Assembly (NCBI RefSeq): GCF_039962255.1
Contig: NZ_JAMPKY010000001.1
Span: 186,001-250,000 of the forward strand
Source of the DNA: Leptolyngbya subtilissima AS-A7
Lineage (GTDB): Bacteria; Cyanobacteriota; Cyanobacteriia; Phormidesmidales; Phormidesmidaceae
DNA length: 64,000 nt
Direction: 5' to 3'
Shown: piece by piece, positions 45,231 through 53,315 of the stretch
Numbering within the stretch: the first letter of the stretch is position 1
Layout of the letters: each line of letters begins with the position of its first letter
Made by a program: the position numbers and the translations under genes
The notes under the pieces: model-generated
Database searches by the model: none
The model's input: the letters and a program-made list of their open reading frames with translations, nothing else
Told to the model about the DNA's origin: nothing

Positions 45231-45718
45231 ATGCCATACCAAAACATCAGTGCCGACCTGTCTACCGCAGACCTCAACGAAATCAAAGCTGCCCTGGCCA
45301 CCATTCAGCAAAAGATGCCGTTTTAGTCAACCTCACCGCCGAAGAACGTCGCCGCCTCTACAAAATGGGCGACAAAAGCCTCGCCTTTGTCAGCAATAGC
45401 CTCACCGCCGCCCAGGCCAATCCCGACATTTTGCCCGCCAGCTTCGACGCCGCCGAGCTAGCCCGCGACTACCAGCTCGCCACGGTGCTGAGCGAACTGC
45501 GGCTCAACCTGCGCCAGATGACCGAAAAGGTTGACGACACCCTGCTAGCCGTCGGCAGCGAAGCCATGACCAGCAGCCTCAGCGTCTATGACTATGTCAA
45601 AGCCGCCGCCAAGCGCCAGCCCGGTCTCAAAGCCGTCGCCGCCCAGCTCGGAGAGCGCTTTAAGTCTATGCGTCAAAAAGCCGAGAAAGTAGACGTGATG
45701 GCCGAGGCTCGGCCCTAG
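45231..45718 (+). pseudogene. Conserved small helical protein gene with a one-base frameshift
   Basis: Two frames join into one ~162-residue protein. The first codes MPYQNISADLSTADLNEIKA and ALATIQQKMPF and then hits TAG at 45324-45326; the next frame continues LVNLTAEERRRLYKMGDKSL and RDYQLATVLSELRLNLRQMT. Adding one T to the TTTT run at 45321-45324 restores KMPFLVNLT. The family is a common bacterial helical protein of unknown function as far as I recognise it. It lies 139 bp after the ROCO gene. Either a real lesion or a homopolymer sequencing error would explain it. Confidence 0.75.
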
Positions 45719-45721
45719 CCG

Positions 45722-45994
45722 CTTGAGATACTGATACTCAATGCCGAAGCGCTGAGACTCAACTGCGAGACTGAAACACTCAGGCTTGAGTCTATCTAGG
45801 TTGACCCGCGAGAGTGTGGGTCTCGCAGTCGAGACTTTTTGCCTCAACCGTGAGACTAGTGGCCTCGCTGTCGAGGTTTAAAGCTAGTGGGGTGAGGTGC
45901 GATCGCCTTGCCGTCGAGTCTCAAAGACTCAGTATTGAGCCTCATACCCTCGCCGTCGAGTCTCAGAGCTTGGCCATCAAGTTCCCCGGTCTCG
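45722..45994. repeat. Tandem array of ~13 degenerate 21-bp units
   Basis: From 45722 the sequence divides into consecutive 21-bp units sharing a T(C/T)GAG box near position 4 and a CTC(G/A) box near the end, e.g. CCGTCGAGTCTCAAAGACTC plus one base. About 13 units run in phase, with a decayed 14th to ~46010. GAG and CTC boxes make each unit a small dyad. Because 21 is divisible by three, both strands stay open as heptad repeats (LAVESQR-like), but no gene start is credible. Confidence 0.8.
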
Positions 45995-46020
45995 ATCAGC
46001 AATCCTCGAACCCCTTAAAC

Positions 46021-46056
46021 GATGAATGCCCTCTCAAACCTGAGAGGGCATTCATC
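46021..46056. terminator. Strong hairpin after futA
   Basis: A perfect 16-bp stem (46021-46036 with 46041-46056; arm GATGAATGCCCTCTCA) and a 4-nt loop lie 30 bp beyond the futA stop and just past the 21-bp repeat array. It should end futA transcription. There is no clear T-run. Confidence 0.75.
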
Positions 46057-46086
46057 AGTCAGCAGATGAAGCTAGCGATGCTAGAC

Positions 46087-47160
46087 CTACTTCCAACCGG
46101 CGCGATCGGTGATGCGCAGAGCTTCGGGGTTGTTGCTGCCAAACACCGAGGCATTCAGCGAGTCTTCTTTAAATTCGCCAAAGCCTGCCACCACAGAGTC
46201 GATCTCAACGCCTTGCACCACGGGGTACTCGTTGTTGCTCTCGGCGAAGATGCGCTGGGCCTCGGGGCTAGCTAGATACTCTAGGAACTTCACAGCAGCC
46301 TCAGCGTTGGGCGCGGTCTTGACCACCCCGGCACCGCTGATATTGACGTGGGTGCCGCGCCCGTTAGCGCCATCACCCTGGTTGGGGAAGAACACACCCA
46401 TCTTTTCAGCGATCGCCTGCTCCTCGGCCTTATCAGACTTGGCCAGACGAGCAAGGTAGTAGGTGTTGGAGATGGCAATATCGCCTAGCCCAGCAGCAGC
46501 GGCCTTGATCTGGTCGCTATCACCCCCCTCGGGGTCGCGGGCCAAGTTGGCCACCAAGCCCCGCGCCCACGCTTCAGTTTCTTCTGCCCCATGGGCAGCA
46601 ATCATCGACCCGACTAGGGACTGGTTATAGATGTTGGTCGAGCTGCGAACGAGAATCCGCCCGCGCCACTTGGGGTCGGCCAGATCTTCGTAGGTCGATA
46701 GCTCAGAGGGATCAACGGTGTCTTTGTTGTACACCAGCACCCGCGCCCGCTTGGTTAGACCAAACCACAGCCCGTCGGGGTGGCGCAGATTTTCGGGAAT
46801 CGCCTCGCTCAGCACCGATGAGGTGACCGGCTGGAACATATCTTCTTGCTCGGCGCGCCAGAGGCGACCGGCATCCACAGTCATGAGAATATCGGCGGGG
46901 CTATTTGCGCCCTCGCTCTTGATGCGCTCAATCAGCTGGTCGGCCTCGGCCTCAACCACGTTGACACGAATGCCCGTGGCTTCCCGGAAGCCAGTGTAGA
47001 TCTGGTCGTCAGTGTCGTAGTGGCGAGCAGAATAGAGATTGACCACCGGGCCACGGCGAAAGCCAAACTGGGCGCTAGCAGGGCGCTGGCGTAGGTAGCC
47101 TGCGGCTACGGCAGTTGCGGCGGCACCGGCCCCTAAAAATGCGCGTCTTCCTAATCTCAT
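46087..47160 (-). CDS. futA: Iron(III) ABC transporter substrate-binding protein
   Basis: A 357-residue periplasmic binding protein of the FutA/FbpA class. The N terminus is a twin-arginine signal ([19 protein letters not shown]). Typical segments are [75 protein letters not shown] and [14 protein letters not shown], with the Tyr residues used for ferric iron. Tat export suits folded, cofactor-sensitive FutA proteins. The matching permease is futB, 5.3 kb to the left. A 9-bp dyad in its upstream region is a candidate operator. Confidence 0.93.
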   Translation of the reverse strand: MRLGRRAFLGAGAAATAVAAGYLRQRPASAQFGFRRGPVVNLYSARHYDTDDQIYTGFREATGIRVNVVEAEADQLIERIKSEGANSPADILMTVDAGRLWRAEQEDMFQPVTSSVLSEAIPENLRHPDGLWFGLTKRARVLVYNKDTVDPSELSTYEDLADPKWRGRILVRSSTNIYNQSLVGSMIAAHGAEETEAWARGLVANLARDPEGGDSDQIKAAAAGLGDIAISNTYYLARLAKSDKAEEQAIAEKMGVFFPNQGDGANGRGTHVNISGAGVVKTAPNAEAAVKFLEYLASPEAQRIFAESNNEYPVVQGVEIDSVVAGFGEFKEDSLNASVFGSNNPEALRITDRAGWK

Positions 47161-47465
47161 AGGGTTTTTACCTCCAAAAATTAAACCTCAACTAAATCTC
47201 TAGGCAACTCCAACCGGACGGCCCCAGATCATTGAGATATCAGGTTGCATTGTATCGCTTAATGCGACCTTCTCTTGATAATGCCGCATTTAAGCTTAGC
47301 CCTATGGCGGATAGTCGCAATACCCTTGCGCTTCGTCGATGTCTCTGCTATTGAGTCAGTACCCTGTAGGCAAGGGCTTGAGACTAGAGAAGAATAGCTT
47401 TAGAATGGCCAATGAAGAATAAGTCTTGTTAGCTTAACCGCATCTGCGAGCGCAACCTTTCGACA
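47161..47465. promoter_or_regulatory. Divergent intergenic region upstream of futA with a candidate dyad
   Basis: 305 bp between futA and the Pro-rich protein gene. GGTTGCATT (47243-47251) and AATGCGACC (47261-47269) form a 9-bp dyad with one wobble pair, followed by TTGATAATGCCGCATTT. This could be a Fur-type site, since futA genes are usually iron-repressed, but the match to a Fur box is weak. Confidence 0.3.
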
Positions 47466-48248
47466 ATGACTCCCAGACTAACTACCCCACCGTTCTCCCT
47501 GCGCCGCTCTGCATCAAAGACCAAGGGGCGATCGCGATCGTGGCTGGGAGTAGTGTGTGCGATCGCGTCCCTCGCCGCCCACGGAGTCTTGCTGGCCCTG
47601 GTCGTCCCCGACTCAAACCAAGCTCCCCCGCTGACAGAAGACCTAGCAGAACCGGCTCCCCCGCTAGAGGATGTGGCGTTAACCGTGCTGCCACCCGCTG
47701 TAGAAGCACCTCCAGCCGTAGCCCCAGTCAAAGCACCGCCAGCTTTAACCTCGGCAAAGCCTGGGGCAGCTACAACCGCGATCCCTTCTCAGACTGCACC
47801 TCAAGCCTCAATAGCGCCGGCTCCCGCCGCTCAGCCCAAACCCTCGCCGCAGCCCACAGCGGCGGCTCCAGAACCGGCCTCAACCCCTCCCGCTGCACCC
47901 GCCTCAGAATCACCTGGCCCACCAGCGCTTTACGCCAACTTCCCCCATTTAGATGGGGCCCAGGCCGCCTGCCAAGGGCTGGCCGACTGCTGGCGCAGCC
48001 CGGTGAGCAGCAGCTGGCGCAGCGCCGCAGGCGATCTGCAAGCGCGGCTAGAATCCCAGGGCTACACCGTGAGCAACATCACTGGCGATGTCCTGTCTAT
48101 AGACTCTGGGGTGCGGGTATACGCCGTCAGCAAGCCCGGCAAGCCCAACTATTACTTAAATCTGGTCTCGGTGCGGGAGGGTGTGCTCTACACCATGACC
48201 GCCGAACCCATAACCTCTGATCAAGTGTTGGCGTTGCAGCGATCGTAG
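47466..48248 (+). CDS. Pro/Ala-rich single-pass envelope protein (TonB-like architecture)
   Basis: A 260-residue protein: short basic N terminus, one membrane helix (LGVVCAIASLAAHGVLLALV), a long Pro/Ala-rich spacer (~50-155) and a compact C-terminal domain (LYANFPHLDGAQAACQGLAD, then a two-Cys segment and SWRSAAGDLQARLESQGY and VRVYAVSKPGKPNYYLNLVS). The layout is TonB-like, yet the C-terminal domain does not show the usual TonB signature. A role in bridging the periplasm is inferred from architecture only. It is divergent from futA and ends before a strong terminator. Confidence 0.6.
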   Translation: MTPRLTTPPFSLRRSASKTKGRSRSWLGVVCAIASLAAHGVLLALVVPDSNQAPPLTEDLAEPAPPLEDVALTVLPPAVEAPPAVAPVKAPPALTSAKPGAATTAIPSQTAPQASIAPAPAAQPKPSPQPTAAAPEPASTPPAAPASESPGPPALYANFPHLDGAQAACQGLADCWRSPVSSSWRSAAGDLQARLESQGYTVSNITGDVLSIDSGVRVYAVSKPGKPNYYLNLVSVREGVLYTMTAEPITSDQVLALQRS

Positions 48249-48375
48249 GCAGTTTTGAAACTATCTGGTTAGTCAAAATACGGGCGGGCAGTTCGACAGA
48301 TCTCTTCCAACTGCCGTTGCGGAACTTCTCACACCAATGTGAGATAGCTATATACCGTGGACGCCCAATAAAATG

Positions 48376-48423
48376 TTAGCCCAGCTTTTTCCTTGATCGA
48401 ATGCTTGGAAAAAGCCGGGCTAA
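48376..48423. terminator. Strong hairpin between the Pro-rich protein gene and nblA
   Basis: A 17-bp stem with one mismatch (48376-48392, TTAGCCCAGCTTTTTCC, with 48407-48423) and a 14-nt loop lies between convergent genes. T-rich and A-rich stretches inside the arms make it suitable for both directions. Confidence 0.8.
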
Positions 48424-48485
48424 TTGTCGCTGTAAGCGCTAAGCGTGAACTGTCTTGAGGTCATTGGCGTCTCTGGCAAAGGAAA

Positions 48486-48704
48486 TTATCCTTCTGATAG
48501 TGCTTCGCGCAGGGAGTCGGGGCCTTTACCAATTTCCCAAGTGTTCTTCAAAATTTCCCGAAATGTGGTGGTTTGGTACAGCATTGCTTCTTTGAGCTGC
48601 ACAAGGAGAGTTTGAGCATCTTCTGGGGAAAGCGATTGCACTTGCTCTTCAAATACCCGAAGCTCGAACTGTTGCTCAAGGGGTAACTCTTGGCGAATAT
48701 CCAT
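48486..48704 (-). CDS. nblA: Phycobilisome degradation protein NblA
   Basis: A 72-residue protein with the NblA pattern: LPLEQQFELRVFEEQVQSLS, then PEDAQTLLVQLKEAMLYQTT and FREILKNTWEIG. NblA forms a helix-loop-helix dimer that binds phycobiliproteins and brings the Clp protease to phycobilisomes during nutrient starvation. Its presence implies phycobilisomes. The usual control is by NtcA, NblR or sulfur/nitrogen status; no convincing NtcA box (GTA-N8-TAC) was found upstream. A convergent terminator follows the stop. Confidence 0.88.
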   Translation of the reverse strand: MDIRQELPLEQQFELRVFEEQVQSLSPEDAQTLLVQLKEAMLYQTTTFREILKNTWEIGKGPDSLREALSEG

Positions 48705-48978
48705 GATGACGTCTCTCTAATATGACTTCATGTTTATAAATGTAACACTTTATTAAAGGTTGTGGGAATATCTCTGCCTTGCGTGGTAATTAGCTTGCTC
48801 GTCGTTTCCTATGCAAGGCATTCCACTCGGCGAACGTTACCTCGTAGCTAGCTCTATAGGGCCAAGTTTTTACAAGGTACACGTTAAGCACTGTCAAGTC
48901 TTCGCTCGTAAGTTACATGCTTTTTGGTCAGCTTTTTAGAATGATTTATGCAATTGACCAAGGCATCGCCGCAATCTG

Positions 48979-49713
48979 ATGCAAGCCAACATACCTACCC
49001 AAGAAGCTGATCGACTTGAAGCGCTTAGGCAATACAAGGTTTTAGATACACCCGCCGAGCGTTCCTACGACGACATCACTTCGCTTGCCGCCTTCATCTG
49101 CGATGTGCCCATTGCGCTCATTAGCCTGGTCGACGCAGAGCGGCAGTGGTTTAAATCTAAGGTAGGTCTTACGGCGCAAGAGACCGGCCGAGATGTTTCA
49201 TTCTGCGCCCACGCCATCTTGAGCCCAGCGATCATGATTGTGAATGACGCGACCGATGACGAGCGGTTTGCCAACAATCCGTTGGTAACTGGCGAGCTAG
49301 GCATTCGATTCTATGCTGGAGTTCCTTTGATCTCTCCTGGTGGTCAGCCGCTCGGAACGCTGTGTGTGATTGACCGAAAACCTAGGACTTTAGAAGTCTG
49401 CCAAATCAGGACTTTAGAAGCTCTGGCGCGCCAGGTGGTGATGCAGTTAGAGCTACAGCGGGTGTCTTCGCAACTGGCTGAGGCGCTAGAAAAAATGGAG
49501 CTAATGGCTGGGTTAATTCCCATTTGCTCCTATTGCAAAGGCATTCGCAACGATGAGGGCTACTGGTCAACCGTAGAGTCGTTTATTCAGAAATATTCGG
49601 ATGTCGGCTTCACCCACGGAGTATGTGACAACTGTATGAAACGACATTTCCCAGAGGTAGCAGACATTTTGCTCCCAAACCTGGGGACAAGGGGGATTAT
49701 TCCAGAAGAATAG
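48979..49713 (+). CDS. GAF-domain sensor protein with C-terminal Cys-rich module
   Basis: A 244-residue soluble protein. Residues ~10-160 form a GAF domain of the type found at the front of many sensor kinases (ADRLEALRQYKVLDTPAERS, DAERQWFKSKVGL, DVSFCAHAILSP, FYAGVPLISPGGQPLGTLCV). A short coiled coil (~160-185) leads to a Cys-rich module: LIPICSYCKGIRNDEGYW and FTHGVCDNCMKRHFPE (CxxC and CxxC, ~190-230). That module is seen at the end of response regulators and PAS proteins and may bind metal or sense redox. There is no output enzyme domain, so it probably acts by protein contact. Confidence 0.85.
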   Translation: MQANIPTQEADRLEALRQYKVLDTPAERSYDDITSLAAFICDVPIALISLVDAERQWFKSKVGLTAQETGRDVSFCAHAILSPAIMIVNDATDDERFANNPLVTGELGIRFYAGVPLISPGGQPLGTLCVIDRKPRTLEVCQIRTLEALARQVVMQLELQRVSSQLAEALEKMELMAGLIPICSYCKGIRNDEGYWSTVESFIQKYSDVGFTHGVCDNCMKRHFPEVADILLPNLGTRGIIPEE

Positions 49714-49736
49714 GCCTACTGCACAGCTCTGTGCCC

Positions 49737-50402
49737 CTACTCAGCCCACTGGCGTAGCAGGTTGGCGGTGGTTTTGGTCAGCAGATCAAACTCTGGGGTT
49801 TTGCCGGTTTGGGCAAACAGGGTGCGCTTTACAGTTTCGAGGTCGAAGAGAATTTCGCGGCGGGCGGCATCGCGCACCAGGCTTTGCACCCAGCCCACGA
49901 CTACAATGCGATCGCCCTTTACCACCGGCTCCACCCGATGCAGCGTAGTGGATGGGTAGACAATAGCGCTCCCCGCCGCCAGCTTGTAGGGCTGCTCGCT
50001 GTCGGCTCCCTCAATCACCAGTTCGCCGCCATCGTAATCTTCGGGCCCGCTCAAAAACACCGTCAGCGACACATCTGAGCGATAAAAGTTGGCGCCTCCC
50101 ATCAGGGCATTGTCGGTATGCCGTCCGTAGCTCATCCCCACCCCGTAGCGGCTAAACAGCAGGGAATGGATGATGCGGGGAAAGGCGATCGCCTGAAACA
50201 GCGGATTTCGTGCCAGAGCCTTTTGCACCACCGCCTTCAACGGCTCAACGGCCGCCTGTTTAGCTGCCTGCTCGTTCTGCTTAACCAGCTTGGCGTGCCA
50301 GCCCGCCGTCGTCTCCCCCGGCACAAATGCGGCCTGGGCCAGGCCCGCTTTGATTTGGGCCACTTCATCTGGGGTCAGCAGGTCAGCAATGCAGACAATC
50401 AT
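49737..50402 (-). CDS. Fe(II)/2-oxoglutarate-dependent dioxygenase, PiuC/PKHD type
   Basis: A 221-residue double-stranded beta-helix oxygenase of the PKHD hydroxylase family. The metal-binding HxD is in GMSYGRHTDNALMG, the distal His in YPSTTLHRVEPVVKGDR, and the 2-oxoglutarate-binding Arg follows in that segment. FLSGPEDYDGGELVIEG is another family signature. PiuC proteins are often linked to iron uptake through TonB-dependent siderophore receptors; here futA is 2.6 kb away, but no receptor is visible. The substrate is unknown. Confidence 0.9.
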   Translation of the reverse strand: MIVCIADLLTPDEVAQIKAGLAQAAFVPGETTAGWHAKLVKQNEQAAKQAAVEPLKAVVQKALARNPLFQAIAFPRIIHSLLFSRYGVGMSYGRHTDNALMGGANFYRSDVSLTVFLSGPEDYDGGELVIEGADSEQPYKLAAGSAIVYPSTTLHRVEPVVKGDRIVVVGWVQSLVRDAARREILFDLETVKRTLFAQTGKTPEFDLLTKTTANLLRQWAE

Positions 50403-50610
50403 CGGCGTGAACTGGGGAGGATATAAAGTTCAAGTACAGGGTAAAGGCTCGGGAACTGACCTTGGAGTTGCCGGCTTGAATCAGGGGTGAGTTCGCTCTC
50501 GGTATTCCCCTCGCCCTCTGCCCATCTCTCCGCTCACTGCCAGCCATCTGGTGTATCTTAGTCGGGTATCGCCCGAGATTGGGCTACACCGCGTGGAGGA
50601 TTCGCAATCG

Positions 50611-51957
50611 GTGACTTCCCTATCGCTAATGACCCTACCCCTGGGCCTGTTCTCAGTCCTTTTAGGCATGGGAGAACCCAAGCCCCTGCAGCCGTCTGGG
50701 CTCAACCCCGCCGCGTTGCAAATTGAGTGGCAGTCGCCGTGGATTGCGGAGCTGGCCCGCGATCCGGTAGTAGAGGCGATCGTGGCCGACTATGTGGCGG
50801 GGCTGCAGCGGCAGGGCTGGTCAGTGCCCGACCAGGGCGTTTGGATTCAGGTGGGCCAGAGCGCGATCGCCGAGCACCGGGGCGACGTGCTGATGCCCGC
50901 TGCCTCGCTGACTAAGCTAGCGACCACCCTGGCCGCCCTTAAAACTTGGCCCCTTGACCACCGTTTCGAGACTCGGGTAGGCATGCGCGGCACCCTTCAG
51001 GCCGATGGTGTGCTCGACGGCGACCTAGTGATTCAGGGCAGCGGCGACCCGCTGTTTGTGTGGGAAGAGGGCATCGTGCTGGCCAACCGCCTGCAAGAGC
51101 TGGGCATTCAGCGGGTGACCGGGGAGATTTTGGTCAGCGGCTCCTTCACCATGAATTTTGGGGAGGAGCCGGCGGATTCTCTGGCGGATTTGCAGCAGGC
51201 GATGTCGGCATCAACCTGGACATGGGAGGCGCGCCAGGCCTACGCCAACCTGCCGCCCGGCACGCCGCAGCCCAGCCTAGAGATTGTCGGCACAGCCCGC
51301 TGGGTGCCGGCGACGGAGCTAGAGACCAGCGATGTGGAGTGGGTGGTGCAGCATCAGTCGCTGCCGCTGGTGGCTATTCTCAAAGCCATGAATATCTATA
51401 GCAATAACGTGATGTCTGAACTGGTTGCCGGCTTGGTTGGGGGGGCGGAGCCGGTAATGGCTAAGGCTACCGCCGCCGCCGAACTGCCCGCTGGGGAGAT
51501 TAGCCTGGTCAACGGTTCAGGACTAGGAGTAGAAAATCAAATGTCGGCACGGGCGGCGGTGGCCATGACAACGGCCATTCAGCGGGAATTGAGCGCTCAG
51601 GACTTTTCGGTAGCTGACGTCCTGCCGGTGTCAGGGGAAGACATGGGCACCCTCATCGATCGCCGCATTCCTGCCACGGCGGCAGTCAAGACCGGCAGCT
51701 TAGCGGAGGTCAGCGCTCTGGCGGGAATGGTGCCCACGGCCGAAAAGGGGCCGGTGTGGTTTGCGATTATCAACAAGGGCTGGGACATCCCCGACCTGAG
51801 GGTGCAGCAAGACCAGTTGTTGCAGGCGATTCAGGCTCACTGGGGTGCGGCAGAAGCGCCCGCCGACCTGAGGACGAAGGTAGTCATGCAAACGGGGCCA
51901 TTTCGCTATGGCGACCCCAGCCGCAATCAGGTGGCTGAAGAGGTGGCGTCGGAATAG
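50611..51957 (+). CDS. dacB: D-alanyl-D-alanine carboxypeptidase/endopeptidase, PBP4 (S13) family
   Basis: Penicillin-binding protein that trims peptidoglycan peptides. Active-site motifs are SxxK in PAASLTKLATT, SxN in NIYSNNVMSE and KTG in AAVKTGSLAEVSAL. The N-terminal hydrophobic stretch (MTLPLGLFSVLLGMG) may be a signal or anchor. The GTG at 50611 is chosen because GGAGGA lies ten bases upstream; an ATG six codons later is also possible. Length is 448 residues, normal for class C PBPs. The 3' end overlaps the convergent LpxB-related gene by 31 bp. Confidence 0.9.
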   Translation: MTSLSLMTLPLGLFSVLLGMGEPKPLQPSGLNPAALQIEWQSPWIAELARDPVVEAIVADYVAGLQRQGWSVPDQGVWIQVGQSAIAEHRGDVLMPAASLTKLATTLAALKTWPLDHRFETRVGMRGTLQADGVLDGDLVIQGSGDPLFVWEEGIVLANRLQELGIQRVTGEILVSGSFTMNFGEEPADSLADLQQAMSASTWTWEARQAYANLPPGTPQPSLEIVGTARWVPATELETSDVEWVVQHQSLPLVAILKAMNIYSNNVMSELVAGLVGGAEPVMAKATAAAELPAGEISLVNGSGLGVENQMSARAAVAMTTAIQRELSAQDFSVADVLPVSGEDMGTLIDRRIPATAAVKTGSLAEVSALAGMVPTAEKGPVWFAIINKGWDIPDLRVQQDQLLQAIQAHWGAAEAPADLRTKVVMQTGPFRYGDPSRNQVAEEVASE

Positions 51958-53186
51958 GGCGCAGCGTAGTGCTGGTGCAGGGCTTTGGCGATCGCCTTGG
52001 CCGCCCCGGGTAGGCCCATACGACGGCGACCATTCTCGGCAATGCTCTGAAGCCGGGAGCCATCGGCCAGGCAGGCTTGTAGCGCTGCCCCTGTTTCACT
52101 GGGCTGGCTCAGCAAAATGATCGATTGCCCCAGCAACCTTGATTGAGACTCGGCAAAGGCGTAGGTGAACTGTGGCCCAGGGCCAGGGAAGGTGAAGACG
52201 GGCTTGCCCAGGCCGACGGCCTGCTCGGTGGCGGTGCCAGCGGTCGCGATCGCCGCGTCGGCCAGGTGCAGGCATTCAGCAAAGGCATTGGTGGTCAGCA
52301 CCAGCCCACCGTTGTTTCGCTGAAATGTGGGGTATTTCCCAGCAACCGGCTGCCAGCCAGCGTCTAGCAAGACATCCTTAAATGCAGCCAAGTTGAGGGA
52401 GGGAGCGAGGGCAGCGAGTAGACGCACTTGGCGATCGCCGAAGGTCTCCATTACTGATGCGATCGCGCTTACCATTCGCTGCCAGTTATCAAAAGCTTCG
52501 GGCGCGCGGGAGCCGGGCAGCAGGGCCAGGGTGAGTTGAGCTGGAGCTGGGGCAAAGGTGGCAGTCAGCTGGGCGAGCTTGTCGGCGCTGGTGTTCAGGT
52601 CGTCCATCATCGGGTTACCGGGGTAGAGGGCCGGTACCCCGCGCTTTTGCAGCAGATCAGCGGTGAGCTGGTCGCGCACAAAAGCCCCTTGGCAGCGAGG
52701 GCGAGCCATCAGCCAGCGCTCCCAGGGCACATAGACCGAGCCCGACCAGCCTTCCAGGGGAGGGCGACCAGGCAATCGCCCCGTTTCGTTACGCAGATAG
52801 TATTCTGACTTGGCGGTACCTGTGAAAAAATACTCAGCGCCACTCTGCCAGGCGATCGCCAGGGGCACGATATCCCCCACCGCCAAAATTTTGCCGCCGC
52901 TTTTGGCCCACTGGCGGGCGGTTTTGATCTGGGCTAAGGTCAACCCCACCAGCCCCCCCTGCAAATCGCGCCACAGCTGGTAGCGATCCATGTAGATAAA
53001 GCCGCCGGAAGGCATCGCTTGGGTCGGTCCCTGGATGGCAATACCCGCTTTTTCATAGGCGCGTCCCTCACCCACAATCGGCAGCGCGGCCAGGGTCGGC
53101 GCACCGGGCAGTTGGCGCAGCTGCTTGAGAATGCGAACCGCAATGCCGTCTTCGCCGTGGCCGTTACTAATGCAGAGTAGCTTCAT
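51927..53186 (-). CDS. Lipid-A-disaccharide synthase-related protein
   Basis: A 419-residue GT-B-like protein of the cyanobacterial LpxB-related family. It starts KLLCISNGHGEDGIAVRILK and contains GGFIYMDRYQLWRDLQGG, ILAVGDIVPLAIAWQSGAEY, LYPGNPMMDDL, LTLALLPGSRAPEAFDNWQR and TAGTATEQAVGLGKPVFTFP, the last being the nucleotide-sugar site region. True LpxB joins two acylglucosamines for lipid A; this paralog is widespread in phototrophs and its substrate is unknown. Two and a half copies of a 21-bp repeat lie just upstream of the start. Confidence 0.88.
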   Translation of the reverse strand: MKLLCISNGHGEDGIAVRILKQLRQLPGAPTLAALPIVGEGRAYEKAGIAIQGPTQAMPSGGFIYMDRYQLWRDLQGGLVGLTLAQIKTARQWAKSGGKILAVGDIVPLAIAWQSGAEYFFTGTAKSEYYLRNETGRLPGRPPLEGWSGSVYVPWERWLMARPRCQGAFVRDQLTADLLQKRGVPALYPGNPMMDDLNTSADKLAQLTATFAPAPAQLTLALLPGSRAPEAFDNWQRMVSAIASVMETFGDRQVRLLAALAPSLNLAAFKDVLLDAGWQPVAGKYPTFQRNNGGLVLTTNAFAECLHLADAAIATAGTATEQAVGLGKPVFTFPGPGPQFTYAFAESQSRLLGQSIILLSQPSETGAALQACLADGSRLQSIAENGRRRMGLPGAAKAIAKALHQHYAAPYSDATSSAT

Positions 53187-53204
53187 CGTTGCGGATTCAA
53201 TGCT

Positions 53205-53262
53205 ATCGGTGAGGATTCAACCCCAATGTTGAAAACTCAACACCATTGCCAACCCTAACAGA
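53205..53262. repeat. Short copy of the 21-bp repeat family
   Basis: About 2.5 units with the shape TGAGGATTCAACCCCAATG / TGAAAACTCAACACCATTG are spaced 20-21 bp apart, just upstream of the LpxB-related gene. They resemble the left part of the array at 45722 (TGAGACTCAACTGCGAGAC). Confidence 0.6.
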
Positions 53263-53315
53263 AAATGCATAAAGCACACCTGGAGGAATTGGACCGCAGC
53301 GGAAGGCACGGTCGC

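Noticed and set aside
45722-46010. CRISPR array
   Set aside because: Units are contiguous 21-mers without conserved repeat/unique spacer alternation, and no cas genes are nearby.
45814-46275. Open frame running through the 21-bp array into futA
   Set aside because: The first part is the tandem repeat read as heptads and the second is antisense to futA; no credible gene.
48705-48978. NtcA binding site upstream of nblA
   Set aside because: No GTA-N8-TAC match was found; the nearest strings deviate in the second half-site.
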